DNA from: Roseovarius confluentis
Lineage (GTDB): Bacteria > Pseudomonadota > Alphaproteobacteria > Rhodobacterales > Rhodobacteraceae
DNA: 64,000 bases
Direction: 5' to 3'
Assembly: GCF_002917925.1 (NCBI RefSeq)
Contig: NZ_PPFE01000002.1
Location: 595,301 to 659,300, forward strand
In this document: piece after piece, positions 34,737-43,957 of the stretch
Position numbering within the stretch: position 1 is the stretch's first letter
How the letters are laid out: every line of letters begins with the position of its first letter
Program-made: the position numbers and the translations under genes
The notes under the pieces: generated by a model
Database searches by the model: none
What the model was told of the DNA's origin: nothing
What the model saw: the letters and a program-made list of their open reading frames with translations, nothing else

Positions 34737-34811
34737 TGGAGCGGGCGATGAGATTCGAACTCACGACCCTTACCTTGGCAAGGTAATGCTCTACCCCTGA
34801 GCTACGCCCGC
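34737..34811 (-). tRNA. tRNA-Gly (GCC)
   Basis: A 75-base cloverleaf including encoded CCA. The acceptor stem is GCGGGCG/CGCCCGC with discriminator U, the anticodon loop is TTGCCAA (anticodon GCC) and the T-loop has TTCGAAT. The D-arm holds GCTCAGGGGTAGAGC. Confidence 0.96.
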
Positions 34812-34899
34812 GTCCTTGGGTGAGGCGGAGATATAAAGTCTGGCGCGGCCCTGCAAGGGAAAATCGCAGTGGCTGCAAATTTTTTTGCCCCGCGTCCGG

Positions 34900-35034
34900 T
34901 CAGGCGCTGTAGCGCAGGATCAACTCGACATAGATCAGCGTCGAGGCCAGCAGCAGAAAGGCGAGGAATAGGGCGCGGCGCCGCTTGGTGGGCGGCGAAG
35001 GGACATCTTGGTCCTGATCGTGCAGTCCGGTCAC
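34900..35034 (-). CDS. 44-residue single-span membrane peptide (GTG start)
   Basis: A short frame starting GTG with GGAGA six bases upstream. The product is VTGLHDQD..., then a Pro/Lys/Arg patch (PSPPTKRRRA), then one hydrophobic helix LFLAFLLLASTLIYVELIL and RYSA. This is a positive-inside, tail-anchored arrangement. It lies 170 bases downstream of the GMC oxidoreductase gene on the same strand. The gene is too short to be certain, but the ribosome site plus sensible topology support it. Confidence 0.55.
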   Translation of the reverse strand: MTGLHDQDQDVPSPPTKRRRALFLAFLLLASTLIYVELILRYSA

Positions 35035-35201
35035 GTCACATCTCCTTCAAGAGAGGGCGCCAAAGGCAGCAAAGTGCAATCAAAAGTAGTGTGTATGACA
35101 GGGTGCGGCAAGAAAAACCGTCCGAGGCCCGCCTTTGGGCGGAAACACGCACCCGGGCGAGCGCTGGGCCCGCCCGGATACCTGACCCGGGGAGATGCGG
35201 G

Positions 35202-36773
35202 TCAGATATTGCCGGCGGACAACTCGCCGGCGATGTGGTCGGCTTGGCGGATGGCCAGGGCGACGATGGTCAGGGTGGGGTTTTCCGCCGCCCCGGTGGT
35301 GAATTGCGAGCCGTCGGAGATGAACAGGTTAGCGATGTCGTGGGTCTGGCCCCACTTGTTGCAGACGCCGTCCTCGGGGTTTTCCGACATGCGGTTGGTG
35401 CCGAGGTTGTGCGTGCTGGGGTAGGGCGGTGTCGGGAACGTGCGCGTGGCGCCCACCGCGTCATAGATCGCCGTCCCGCGGTCGTATGCATGGTTGCGCA
35501 TGGCGATGTCGTTTGGGTGATCATCGAAATGCACGTTCGCCACGGGCAGGCCGAACTGGTCCTTCACCTCGGAGTTGAGCGTCACACGGTTCGTGGACTG
35601 GGGCATGTCCTCGCCCACGATCCACATGCCGGCCATGTTCTCGTACTCGTCGAGTGCCGTGGTGAATTCACGCCCCCATGCCCCCGGATCGAGGAAAGCC
35701 GCCATGAAGGGCAGGCCGAGCGACAGGGTTTCCAGTTCGTACCCGCCAACGAAGCCGCGGCTCGGGTCGTGTTTCGACTCGTCCTGAATGATGCCCGCCA
35801 TGGTCGTGCCCCGCCACATCTTCACCGGCTTGTCGAACACGGCGTAGACCGAGCCCGTCATGTGCCGCATGTAGTTTCGCCCCACCTGATCGGAGCTGTT
35901 GGCAAGACCGTTCGGGAACATGTTGGAGGCCGAATTGAGCAGCATCCGGGGCGATTCGAACGAGTTGCCCGCGACGCAGACGACGCGCGCCTTCTGCATC
36001 TGCAGATCGCCGTTCTCGTCGAAATACTCGACGCCGGTGACCTTGCCCGCCTCGTTGTGCAGGATGCGGGCCACGTGGGCCTTTTCGCGCACTTCGAGAT
36101 TGCCGGTGGCCTCGCCCTCGGGGATGTCGGTATAGGCCGAGGACCACTTGGCGCCCCATTTGCACCCCTGAAAGCAGAAGCCGGTCTGTTGGCACATCAG
36201 GCGGTCCTGGTCGTCGCGGCTGTTGATCGCCATGCGGCCGGTATGGACCTCGGTGTAGCCAAGCTTTTTCGCGCCGGCCTCGAACACCTTGTAGTTGTTG
36301 TTGCCGGGCAGGCCGGGATTTCCATTGGTGCGCGTGACGTTCAGCTTCTTCTCGGCCTTGTCGTAGTAGTCGTCCATCTCGCGCGGGTCGATGGGCCAGT
36401 CGAGCAGCGATGCCCCCTCGACTTCGCCGTAGTTCGTGAGCGCCTTCCATTCGTGATCCTGGAAACGGATCGAGGCGCCGGCCCAGTGGGTGGTTGTGCC
36501 GCCCACGGCCTTGACGATCCAGGCGGGCAGGCCGGAGAAATCCTTGGCCACGCGCCAGTCGCCCGACGTGGTGCGCGGGTCGAGCCAGGCCAGTTGGCCG
36601 AAGCTTTCCCACTCGTCGTTGACATAGTCTTCTGGCAGATACCGGCCGCCAGCCTCGAGAGCGACGACACTCACACCCTTCTGCGCGAGTTCGTTGGCCA
36701 GGACCCCTCCGCCCGCGCCGGTGCCGATGACGACGACGACGCTGTCGTCGGTAAGTTCAAATGGTGCAGTCAT
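35202..36773 (-). CDS. GMC-type FAD oxidoreductase (gluconate 2-dehydrogenase-like large subunit)
   Basis: A 523-residue glucose-methanol-choline oxidoreductase. The FAD-binding fold is at the N-terminus (VVVVIGTGAGGGVLANELAQ, then EAGG near residue 40), a substrate-domain segment is GGTTTHWAGASIRF, and the C-terminal signature is HNLGTNRMSENPEDGV plus LFISDGSQFTTGAAENPTLT with the active-site His/Asn region. It resembles the large subunit of membrane-bound sugar-acid dehydrogenases. The upstream gene encodes the matching small subunit with a Tat signal, so this protein is presumably exported piggy-back. No cytochrome c subunit gene lies beside it. The substrate is unknown. Confidence 0.87.
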   Translation of the reverse strand: MTAPFELTDDSVVVVIGTGAGGGVLANELAQKGVSVVALEAGGRYLPEDYVNDEWESFGQLAWLDPRTTSGDWRVAKDFSGLPAWIVKAVGGTTTHWAGASIRFQDHEWKALTNYGEVEGASLLDWPIDPREMDDYYDKAEKKLNVTRTNGNPGLPGNNNYKVFEAGAKKLGYTEVHTGRMAINSRDDQDRLMCQQTGFCFQGCKWGAKWSSAYTDIPEGEATGNLEVREKAHVARILHNEAGKVTGVEYFDENGDLQMQKARVVCVAGNSFESPRMLLNSASNMFPNGLANSSDQVGRNYMRHMTGSVYAVFDKPVKMWRGTTMAGIIQDESKHDPSRGFVGGYELETLSLGLPFMAAFLDPGAWGREFTTALDEYENMAGMWIVGEDMPQSTNRVTLNSEVKDQFGLPVANVHFDDHPNDIAMRNHAYDRGTAIYDAVGATRTFPTPPYPSTHNLGTNRMSENPEDGVCNKWGQTHDIANLFISDGSQFTTGAAENPTLTIVALAIRQADHIAGELSAGNI

Positions 36774-36788
36774 TGATTGAATCCTCCC

Positions 36789-37319
36789 TCAGCCGATCCA
36801 GGCGATGTCGTCGAAGCCGCGGTTGATATAACCGCCCTTGGAGAAGCTTTCGCCCTCGTAGCCGAAGACCGGCCAGACCGCTTTCTGGTTATAAAGCCCG
36901 GTCACCAGACCGCCCCGGATGCGTTGGAAGAAAGGGTCGTCCTCCATCGAGCGCAGCACGTCGACGCGGTCGCGTTCCCAGCCAATATCGGCGTACTCGA
37001 GCTCGTGCATATTGCGCGCGGCATCGTTCAGCGCGTCGATGCCCGCGGTGATGGCGTCGACTTCCTCGGGCTTGTCGTAGCCCTTGACGGCGGCCACGTA
37101 GTATTCGTCGGCGATGCGGTCGTGCGGGTAGATATCGCGCGCCATCTGCACGAGCGTCGCAAAGGTTTCGGGCTTCAGCGCGTCCATTTCGGTGGCCCAG
37201 GCGCCACCCGCGCCTGCCACGTAGCTGGAGCCGAGCACGAAGGCGCCGAAGGCGGTCGTGCCTTTCAGCAGGTCGCGCCGGGTCAGCCGGCGGAGTTGTC
37301 TTGTCTGGGTACTCAACAT
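36789..37319 (-). CDS. Gluconate 2-dehydrogenase subunit 3 family protein with Tat signal
   Basis: A 176-residue small subunit. The N-terminus has a twin-arginine motif TRRDLLKG followed by TTAFGAFVLGSSYVAGAGGAWA. The mature part (TFATLVQMARDIYPHDRIADEYYVAAV; RSMEDDPFFQRIRGGLVTGLYNQKAVWPVFGYEG) matches the small-subunit family of GMC dehydrogenases. It starts upstream of the FAD subunit gene by 15 bases, so the two form one unit and probably one periplasmic complex. Confidence 0.87.
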   Translation of the reverse strand: MLSTQTRQLRRLTRRDLLKGTTAFGAFVLGSSYVAGAGGAWATEMDALKPETFATLVQMARDIYPHDRIADEYYVAAVKGYDKPEEVDAITAGIDALNDAARNMHELEYADIGWERDRVDVLRSMEDDPFFQRIRGGLVTGLYNQKAVWPVFGYEGESFSKGGYINRGFDDIAWIG

Positions 37320-37410
37320 CTTGTCCTCCCTAGATGCGGCGTGAGTTTTCGTGATTGGTGTTTGACCCGGCCCCGGGACACGCCATGCCCGAAGCCGGTT
37401 GTCGCGGGCG

Positions 37411-37806
37411 TTACTTGAAGCGCCCGGCGCGTTGCAGCACCTCGATTTCGTAGCCGTCGGGGTCTGCGACGAAGAAGAACTTGCCGACAAGTTCGCCGTC
37501 GGGGGCGAATTCCACGATCTTGCGCGGCTCCAGCCCGGCCTGGGTGAAGCGGGCGTGCTCGGCTTCCAGATCGTCGACGGACACGGCGAAATGGCCGTAG
37601 CCATCGCCAAGATCGTAGGGCTCCTCCCGCCCCTTGTTGACCGTCAGTTCAAGCTCGAATTCGGATTCGGAATTGCTGAGATAGACCAGCGTGAACTTCT
37701 CGAAATCCAGGCGGTCCGCGATCTCCAGCCCGAAGGCTGTCTTGTAGAACTCAACCGACCGCGCCTCGTCGAGGACGCGGATCATGCTGTGAATGGCTTT
37801 TGCCAT
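37411..37806 (-). CDS. VOC-family protein, lactoylglutathione lyase-like
   Basis: A 131-residue protein with two beta-alpha-beta-beta-beta modules. HSMIRVLDEARSVEFYKTAFGLE opens the fold and supplies the first metal His; GYGHFAVSVDD supplies a second; FFVADPDGYEIEVLQR a Glu near residue 123. This is the glyoxalase I pattern (His/Glu metal site), acting on the methylglyoxal-glutathione adduct. Other VOC enzymes share these features, so glyoxalase activity is likely but not certain. Confidence 0.82.
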   Translation of the reverse strand: MAKAIHSMIRVLDEARSVEFYKTAFGLEIADRLDFEKFTLVYLSNSESEFELELTVNKGREEPYDLGDGYGHFAVSVDDLEAEHARFTQAGLEPRKIVEFAPDGELVGKFFFVADPDGYEIEVLQRAGRFK

Positions 37807-37894
37807 GGGCTTCTCCGACTTTGTGAATGGTCGAAGAAGTGTACCAAGCGCCCGGTGGGTGGGGGTAGTAAACCGTTACTACAGGCGCTTTAGG

Positions 37895-38188
37895 TTACTC
37901 TGCGGCGATGCGGGTTTCAGGCTGGGTCGCCTGATTGTCCTGCCAGACAAGGCAGGTGCAGCGCAAAAGCGAGGTGAAATTCTTGGGCTCGCCATGCAGT
38001 TCCAGCACTTCGCCATGCAGTTTCGACACGAAGGCCGGGGTGGAAATGTCCTCGTTCGCGGCGATGTCGTCGAGAATCCGCCAGAAGGATTTTTCCAGCC
38101 GGATGCTGGTGCTTTGGCCGTTGAGGCGCATACGTCGGGTCTCGAGTTCGTATCTTTCCGGGTCCTGCCCGGCAAACATGCGGCACAT
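37895..38188 (-). CDS. Ribbon-helix-helix domain protein
   Basis: A 97-residue protein. NGQSTSIRLEKSFWRILDDIAANEDISTPAFVSKLHGEVL forms the RHH-type fold (strand, helix, helix) found in an alphaproteobacterial family of small putative regulators. The N-terminal MCRMFAGQDPERYELETRRMRL is typical of that group. It may bind DNA as a dimer; the target is unknown. It appears monocistronic. Confidence 0.82.
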   Translation of the reverse strand: MCRMFAGQDPERYELETRRMRLNGQSTSIRLEKSFWRILDDIAANEDISTPAFVSKLHGEVLELHGEPKNFTSLLRCTCLVWQDNQATQPETRIAAE

Positions 38189-38315
38189 GTCACGTCCTCC
38201 CTAATGTCATCATGCCAATTCAGGAACTCCATGATTGCCTATTCCTTCGGGTACGGGAAGGGGCACTTTGGTCCCGCACGCAACGAAAGGCACACCGGGA
38301 CAAGCTGACTGGCGG

Positions 38316-39134
38316 CTAGTGGTCGTAACAGACCCCTGCTGCGGGCGGGAGGGTGAAGTCCTCGGTATGGACGACGATACCCTCCGGTGTGAGCAGCAGA
38401 AGGCCGTATGCACCCGGCTCGTCGATCGACAGGCTGGGATCCTGGAAGCCGAGTGCCATGGGCATCTGGTGGCAGGGGCTCTTGAAGATCGCGGTGGGGA
38501 TGCGGTTGCCCGCGCCGGTGGCGAAACCGCCTTGGATGGTGCGGTGGATATGGCCTGCGACGATCTGGTGCACCGTGTCGTGGCCTTCCAGCCGCGCGGC
38601 CAGCTGTCGGCGTGATTTCAGCCCGATCCAATCCATCCCGCCGAACCCGGTCAGGATGGGCGGGTGGTGCATGAAGAGTATGACCCGGCGGCGTCCGGCC
38701 CCGGCGATGGCGGTCTCCATCCAGTCAAGCCGCGTGTCGCACAAAAGCCCGCTATGGGTGTCGTCGGCGTCTTCGTTGAGGGTGTCGAGCAGGATAAGGC
38801 GGGTGTCGTCGAGGTCGATCACGTCCTGCACGAAGCCATCAGGCGTTTGCGGCGTGTCGGGAAAGATCGCGCGAAAGGGGCCGCGTCGGTCATGGTTGCC
38901 CAGCATCAGAGAGACCGGGATGCGGGCCTTGGACAGCTCGGCGTGAAGGCGTTCGTATTCGGGCGCGGTGCCGTGATGCGTGAGGTCGCCGGTGATGACG
39001 ATTCGGGCGGCGTCGGGATGATTTTGCTGCGCATGGGCAAGCCCTTGGGCGAAGCGCTCGGCGGGGTCGATGCCGATGATCGTCTCGCCCTCGGGAAGAA
39101 AGTGGATGTCGGTGAAGACGAGTATTTTCTGCAT
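38316..39134 (-). CDS. Calcineurin-like phosphodiesterase (CpdA/GpdQ type)
   Basis: A 272-residue metallophosphoesterase with the five binuclear-metal motifs: FTDIHF (residue 6), GDLTHHG (near 48), GNHDRR (near 78), HHPP (near 160) and GHIHR (near 200). This motif order is that of class III cyclic nucleotide phosphodiesterases and glycerophosphodiesterases; which one cannot be told. Start at MQKILVFTDIH; a longer in-frame start adds an Arg/Pro-rich leader. It lies downstream of pyc on the same strand, separated by 113 bases. Confidence 0.87.
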   Translation of the reverse strand: MQKILVFTDIHFLPEGETIIGIDPAERFAQGLAHAQQNHPDAARIVITGDLTHHGTAPEYERLHAELSKARIPVSLMLGNHDRRGPFRAIFPDTPQTPDGFVQDVIDLDDTRLILLDTLNEDADDTHSGLLCDTRLDWMETAIAGAGRRRVILFMHHPPILTGFGGMDWIGLKSRRQLAARLEGHDTVHQIVAGHIHRTIQGGFATGAGNRIPTAIFKSPCHQMPMALGFQDPSLSIDEPGAYGLLLLTPEGIVVHTEDFTLPPAAGVCYDH

Positions 39135-39247
39135 GACAGCCCCGGTTCGGATCGGCGCAGCTTTGTCGGATTCGCGGAGTTTGGAAAGAGGGCTGTTGGG
39201 CGGGGCAGGGCGGGTCGCGGCGCGCTGCGCGACCCGCCCCTTGTTGA

Positions 39248-42200
39248 TCATTCCAGTTCGACCAGCAGGTCCTTGGCGTCGATCTGGGCGCCGGGCTGGA
39301 CATGCACGGCCTTCACGGTCGCGTCGCGTTCGGCGTGCAGGCCGGTTTCCATCTTCATCGCCTCGATGGTCAAGAGCAGGTCGCCGGTCTTGACCTGCTG
39401 GCCCGCGCTGACCGCCACGGTGGCCACGGCGCCCGGCATCGGAGCGCCGATATGGTCGGCATTTCCGGCCTCGGCCTTGGGCCGGGCCTGCACGGTTTCC
39501 TTGACGCGGCGGTCCGGCACGCGGATCGTCCGGGGCTGGCCATTCAGTTCGAAGAACACCCGCGCCTCGCCGTCCTCGTGGGTTTCGCCCACGGCCACCA
39601 GACGGATTTCCAAGGTCTTGCCGGGGTCGATCTCGGCCGAGATTTCCTCGGCCGGTTCCATGCCATAGAAGAAGGTCCGGGTGGGCAGGGTGCGGACGGG
39701 ACCGTAGACTTGGTGGCGCTCCATGTAGGCATCAAAGACCTTGGGATACATCATCGCGCCCATCAGGTCCTCGTTGTCGATCTCCTCGTCCTCGAACTTG
39801 TCCTGCAGTTCCTTGTGCCGCGCCTCGAGGTCCTCGGGCTCCAGCAGGGTGCCGGGGCGGACGGTGATGGGTTTTTCGTCCTTCAGCACCTTGCGCACGA
39901 TGTCGTCGGGGAAACCACCGGGGGCCTGGCCCACGTAGCCTTTCATCAGCGTGACCACGCTTTCGGGAAAGCTGACCTCGGTCTTGGGGTCGAGCACGTC
40001 TTCGCAGGTCAGGCCCTGGCTGACCATCATCAGGGCCAAGTCGCCGACGGTCTTGGCGATGGGGGTCACCTTGATCACGTCGCCGAACATCTGGTTCACG
40101 TCGGCATAGGTGCGGGCAATCTCGGGCCACTTGGCCTCGAGCCCCAGAGACCTGGCCTGGGCGCGCAGGTTGGTGAATTGGCCGCCGGGCATTTCGTGCA
40201 GGTAGACCTCGGAGGTGGGCGACTGCATGGCGCTCTCGAAGGCGGCGTAATGCTCGCGCACGTTTTCCCAGTAGATCGAGATCTTTCGGATCGCGTCAAT
40301 ATCGAGCCCGGTGTCGCGGTCGGTGTGGCGCAGAGCCTCGACAACGGACCCCATGGTGGCCTGTGATGTGTTGCCGGACAGAGCATCGATGGCGCAGTCT
40401 ACGGCATCGACGCCCGCATCCGCGGCGGCGAGGATGGTGGCCGAGGCCACGCCGGCGGTGTCGTGGGTGTGGAAGTGGATGGGCAGGCCGATCTCTTCCT
40501 TCAGGGCCTTGAAGAGCACAGTGGCGGAGGCCGGTTTCAGAAGGCCGCCCATGTCCTTGATGCACAGGATGTGGGTGCCGGCCTCTTTCAACTCCTTGGC
40601 CATGTTGAGGTAGTACTTGAGGTCGTACTTGGCGCGGTTCGGATCGAGGATATCGCCCGTGTAGCAGATTGCCGCTTCCAGAACCTTGTCGGCGTCGCGC
40701 ACCGCATCCATCGACACCCGCATGTTCTCGGTCCAGTTCAGCGGGTCGAAGACGCGGAAGATGTCGACGCCACTGTCGGCGGCCTGTTTGACGAAGGCCT
40801 GCACCACGTTGTCGGGGTAGTTGGTATAGCCCACCCCGTTGGAGCCGCGCAGCAGCATCTGGGTCAGAAGGTTGGGCATGCGTTCGCGCAGGTCGCGCAG
40901 GCGCTGCCACGGGCATTCGTCGAGGAAGCGGTAGGCCACGTCGAAGGTCGCGCCGCCCCAGCATTCGACCGAGAAAAGTTGTGGCAGGTCATGGGCGTAG
41001 TTCTCGGCGATGCCGATCATGTCGATCGACCGCATCCGCGTCGCCAGCAGGGATTGGTGGCTGTCGCGCATGGTGGTGTCGGTCATCAACACCTGTTTCT
41101 GGGCTGCCATCCAGTCGGCCACCGCCTGAGGGCCGTCGCGGTCGAGGATCTGCTTGGCGCCATCCTGGATCGTCTCGTTCTTCGGCTTCGGCGCGCGGGG
41201 CAGGGCGAGATCCTCGCGCGGTTTCACGCGGCCCTGCACCTCGGGGTGGCCGTTTACCGTGATGTCGGCGATGTAGGTCAGCACCTTGGTGCCGCGGTCG
41301 CGGCGGGCGGCGAAATCGAACAGCTCGGGCGTCGTGTCGATGAACTTCGTCGTGTATTCGTTGCTGAGGAACGTGGGGTGTTTCAGCAGGTTCTCGACGA
41401 AGGCGATGTTGGTGCTGACACCCCGGATGCGGAACTCGCGCAGGGCACGGTCCATCCGGGCGATGGCGCCTTCGGGTGTTTGCGCATGGGCGGTGATCTT
41501 GACCAGTAGGCTGTCGTAGTACCGCGTGATGACCCCGCCGGAATAGGCCGTGCCGCCGTCGAGACGGATGCCCATGCCGGTGGCTTCACGGAAGGCGGTG
41601 ATGCGGCCGTAGTCGGGAATGAAGTTGTTCTGGGGGTCCTCGGTGGTGATCCGCGTCTGGATCGCGTGACCGTTGAGGGTGATCTGGTCCTGCGATTTCT
41701 TGCGCGTGGCTTCCTCGAGCGTCTTGCCCTCGGCGATCTTGATCTGGGCCTGCACGATATCGATGCCGGTCACTTCCTCGGTGACCGTGTGCTCGACTTG
41801 AACCCGGGGGTTCACCTCGATGAAGTAGAACTCGCCGGTGTCCATATCCATCAGGAACTCGACCGTGCCGGCGCACTCGTAATTCACGTGCTTGCAGATC
41901 TTGTAACCAAGCTCGCAGATTTCCTCGCGCTGCGCGTCAGTCAGATAAGGAGCGGGGGCGCGTTCGACGACCTTCTGGTTGCGGCGCTGGACCGAGCAGT
42001 CGCGCTCATAGAGGTGGTACATGTTGCCATGCTTGTCGCCGAGGATCTGGACCTCGACGTGCCGGGCGCGGATGATCATTTTCTCAAGGTAGCCTTCACC
42101 GTTGCCGAAGGCGGCTTCGGCCTCGCGCCGCCCTTCGCGGACCTTTTCCTCAAGCTCGTTCTCGGATTCGATGGGGCGCATGCCGCGCCCGCCGCCGCCC

Positions 42201-42691
42201 CAGGAGGCTTTGAGCATCATCGGATAGCCGATCTCGGAGGCTTCCTTGCGGATCTTGTCCATGTCCTCGCCCAGCACCTCGGTGGCGGGGATGACGGGCA
42301 CGCCGGCCTCGATGGCGACGCGGCGAGCGCTGGCCTTGTCGCCCAGGGCGCGCATGGTTTCGGCCTTGGGGCCGATGAAGGTGATGCCGTTCGCCTCGCA
42401 CGCATCAACCAGCGCAGGGTTCTCGGACAGAAGGCCATAGCCCGGGTGGATCGCGTCGGCGCCGGATTTCTTGGCGACGCGGATGATTTCGTCGATGCTG
42501 AGATAGGCTTGAACCGGCCCCAGCCCCTCGCCGATGCGATAGGCCTCGTCGGCCTTGAAGCGGTGCAGGCCCAGCTTGTCTTCCTCGGCATAGACAGCGA
42601 CGGTGCGTTTGCCCATCTCGTTGGCGGCGCGCATGATGCGGATGGCGATCTCGCCCCGGTTGGCAATCAGTATTTTCTTGAACTCGGCCAT
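39248..42691 (-). CDS. pyc: Pyruvate carboxylase
   Basis: A 1147-residue, full-length single-chain pyruvate carboxylase. It carboxylates pyruvate to oxaloacetate with ATP and bicarbonate, replenishing the citric acid cycle. Domains in order: biotin carboxylase with ATP-grasp (start MAEFKKILIANRGEIA; glycine-rich loop GGGGRGM near 165), carboxyltransferase barrel (LMTDTTMRDSHQSLLATR near 540), the PC tetramerisation region, and a C-terminal biotinyl domain with EAMKM, the biotin lysine being about Lys1113. A GGAGGACA Shine-Dalgarno precedes 42691; the frame continues upstream with a non-homologous leader that I excluded. Confidence 0.96.
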   Translation of the reverse strand: MAEFKKILIANRGEIAIRIMRAANEMGKRTVAVYAEEDKLGLHRFKADEAYRIGEGLGPVQAYLSIDEIIRVAKKSGADAIHPGYGLLSENPALVDACEANGITFIGPKAETMRALGDKASARRVAIEAGVPVIPATEVLGEDMDKIRKEASEIGYPMMLKASWGGGGRGMRPIESENELEEKVREGRREAEAAFGNGEGYLEKMIIRARHVEVQILGDKHGNMYHLYERDCSVQRRNQKVVERAPAPYLTDAQREEICELGYKICKHVNYECAGTVEFLMDMDTGEFYFIEVNPRVQVEHTVTEEVTGIDIVQAQIKIAEGKTLEEATRKKSQDQITLNGHAIQTRITTEDPQNNFIPDYGRITAFREATGMGIRLDGGTAYSGGVITRYYDSLLVKITAHAQTPEGAIARMDRALREFRIRGVSTNIAFVENLLKHPTFLSNEYTTKFIDTTPELFDFAARRDRGTKVLTYIADITVNGHPEVQGRVKPREDLALPRAPKPKNETIQDGAKQILDRDGPQAVADWMAAQKQVLMTDTTMRDSHQSLLATRMRSIDMIGIAENYAHDLPQLFSVECWGGATFDVAYRFLDECPWQRLRDLRERMPNLLTQMLLRGSNGVGYTNYPDNVVQAFVKQAADSGVDIFRVFDPLNWTENMRVSMDAVRDADKVLEAAICYTGDILDPNRAKYDLKYYLNMAKELKEAGTHILCIKDMGGLLKPASATVLFKALKEEIGLPIHFHTHDTAGVASATILAAADAGVDAVDCAIDALSGNTSQATMGSVVEALRHTDRDTGLDIDAIRKISIYWENVREHYAAFESAMQSPTSEVYLHEMPGGQFTNLRAQARSLGLEAKWPEIARTYADVNQMFGDVIKVTPIAKTVGDLALMMVSQGLTCEDVLDPKTEVSFPESVVTLMKGYVGQAPGGFPDDIVRKVLKDEKPITVRPGTLLEPEDLEARHKELQDKFEDEEIDNEDLMGAMMYPKVFDAYMERHQVYGPVRTLPTRTFFYGMEPAEEISAEIDPGKTLEIRLVAVGETHEDGEARVFFELNGQPRTIRVPDRRVKETVQARPKAEAGNADHIGAPMPGAVATVAVSAGQQVKTGDLLLTIEAMKMETGLHAERDATVKAVHVQPGAQIDAKDLLVELE

Positions 42692-42892
42692 GGCCTGTCC
42701 TCCCGTCGTGTCGTTCGCTGCGGTCGCGCAGCATTGTTTGCGCCGCAGTGCAGCGTCGCGCCTGTTTTTAGGTTTTGCAAGAGGATAGCGCAATCCGCCA
42801 CAGTAGGTACATCTACCGGCGGGCGATTTTCTTGGCCAGGCGGGTAGGATTGCTACCCGTTCGGACAGCACAGCTCCAGGTGCCCTTCAAAC

Positions 42893-43957
42893 CTATCGCG
42901 GCCAGTACCCTTCGCGTTGCGCAAGGTCTTGAAGCGCATCGTAAATGGCGCCGTCATCGACGATCCAGGTGGCGTCGTACAGCGCGTTGTCCTGCGGTTG
43001 GCCAAAGTCTCGCATGATTGCGCGCCGGTCATCGGTACTGCGCGGGTATGGCGCCGGGAAAACCGCCAGCGCCTTTTCCGCGGCCTGCGCATGTTCGGGC
43101 AGGCCGAGACGGCTCAGGGCAGCAATCATGTCGGGTGCGAGGGCGCCGGTGGAGTTGAAGATATACTGGTGGAAGCCGCCATTCATGCTTTCGAGCATGA
43201 GCATGTGGATCACGTAGAAATCGGCGATCGTAGGGGGCACCCGTGTCAACGCATCAGGGTCTGGGTCGAATGCGTTTCCGACAGGAACGCAGGCTGCCAG
43301 TTCGTCGAGCATGAAGTACAATTTTCTGTCGTCGGGAGCGTTGCTGCGCCGCGCCATGTAATCGTCGAACGACGGGTCATCGGACAGAAGCACGGCGGCT
43401 TTCTGCAACAGACCTGGTCGGGCGCTTTTGAATCTGTGAGACTGCTCGCGCAGAGCCTTGTCCAGCAGGGCATCGCGGATTTGTCCGCGCCCGTCGCTCC
43501 ACTGCTCATAGCGGTTCCGCGCGGTCGTGTCCCAGACAGGGAAGGCGTCGCGGGTGGCGCGCAAAGCCGCGGCGTGATCGTGCAGATCGTGTCGGTCGAG
43601 CGTTTCCAGAAACACGTTGAACAACCCGGCGTGGTCTGTCGTAGTCAATGTCAGCATTGGCACTGTCGCTGTGGTCGACCAGTCGAGACGGGCAAGGATC
43701 AGCGCGTCACGTTCGGCCTGCGACTTGCCCGCCAGATTGCCCAGAACGTTGCGGTGGGTCTGGGCGAGATGGGCCTCGGATCCGAACTCGGCACCGCTCG
43801 TGTCATTAAAATCGTACTGGAGTGCGATAGCCGCGCTTTGCAGCACGTCGTCGAGCGGGTAGACCAGCGAATGAGGAGCGGGACAGGTGTGTTCCTGGGC
43901 CATGCCGAGTGCGGGTATTGATAGAAAAGCTATGAATACGAGAGGCTTATGCATCAT
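42893..43957 (-). CDS. Exported DUF4375-like protein
   Basis: A 354-residue protein with a signal peptide (PLVFIAFLSIPALGMA before QEHTC). The C-terminal third carries YVIHMLMLESMNGGFHQYIFNSTGALAP, the hallmark of the DMP19/DUF4375 fold (more usual form NGGFxQYF), followed by LPEHAQAAEKALAVF. The earlier part is helical with no named domain. Its first 11 bases overlap the end of the hydroxy-acid dehydrogenase gene, so it is probably translated from the same transcript. The function is unknown. Confidence 0.8.
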   Translation of the reverse strand: MMHKPLVFIAFLSIPALGMAQEHTCPAPHSLVYPLDDVLQSAAIALQYDFNDTSGAEFGSEAHLAQTHRNVLGNLAGKSQAERDALILARLDWSTTATVPMLTLTTTDHAGLFNVFLETLDRHDLHDHAAALRATRDAFPVWDTTARNRYEQWSDGRGQIRDALLDKALREQSHRFKSARPGLLQKAAVLLSDDPSFDDYMARRSNAPDDRKLYFMLDELAACVPVGNAFDPDPDALTRVPPTIADFYVIHMLMLESMNGGFHQYIFNSTGALAPDMIAALSRLGLPEHAQAAEKALAVFPAPYPRSTDDRRAIMRDFGQPQDNALYDATWIVDDGAIYDALQDLAQREGYWPR

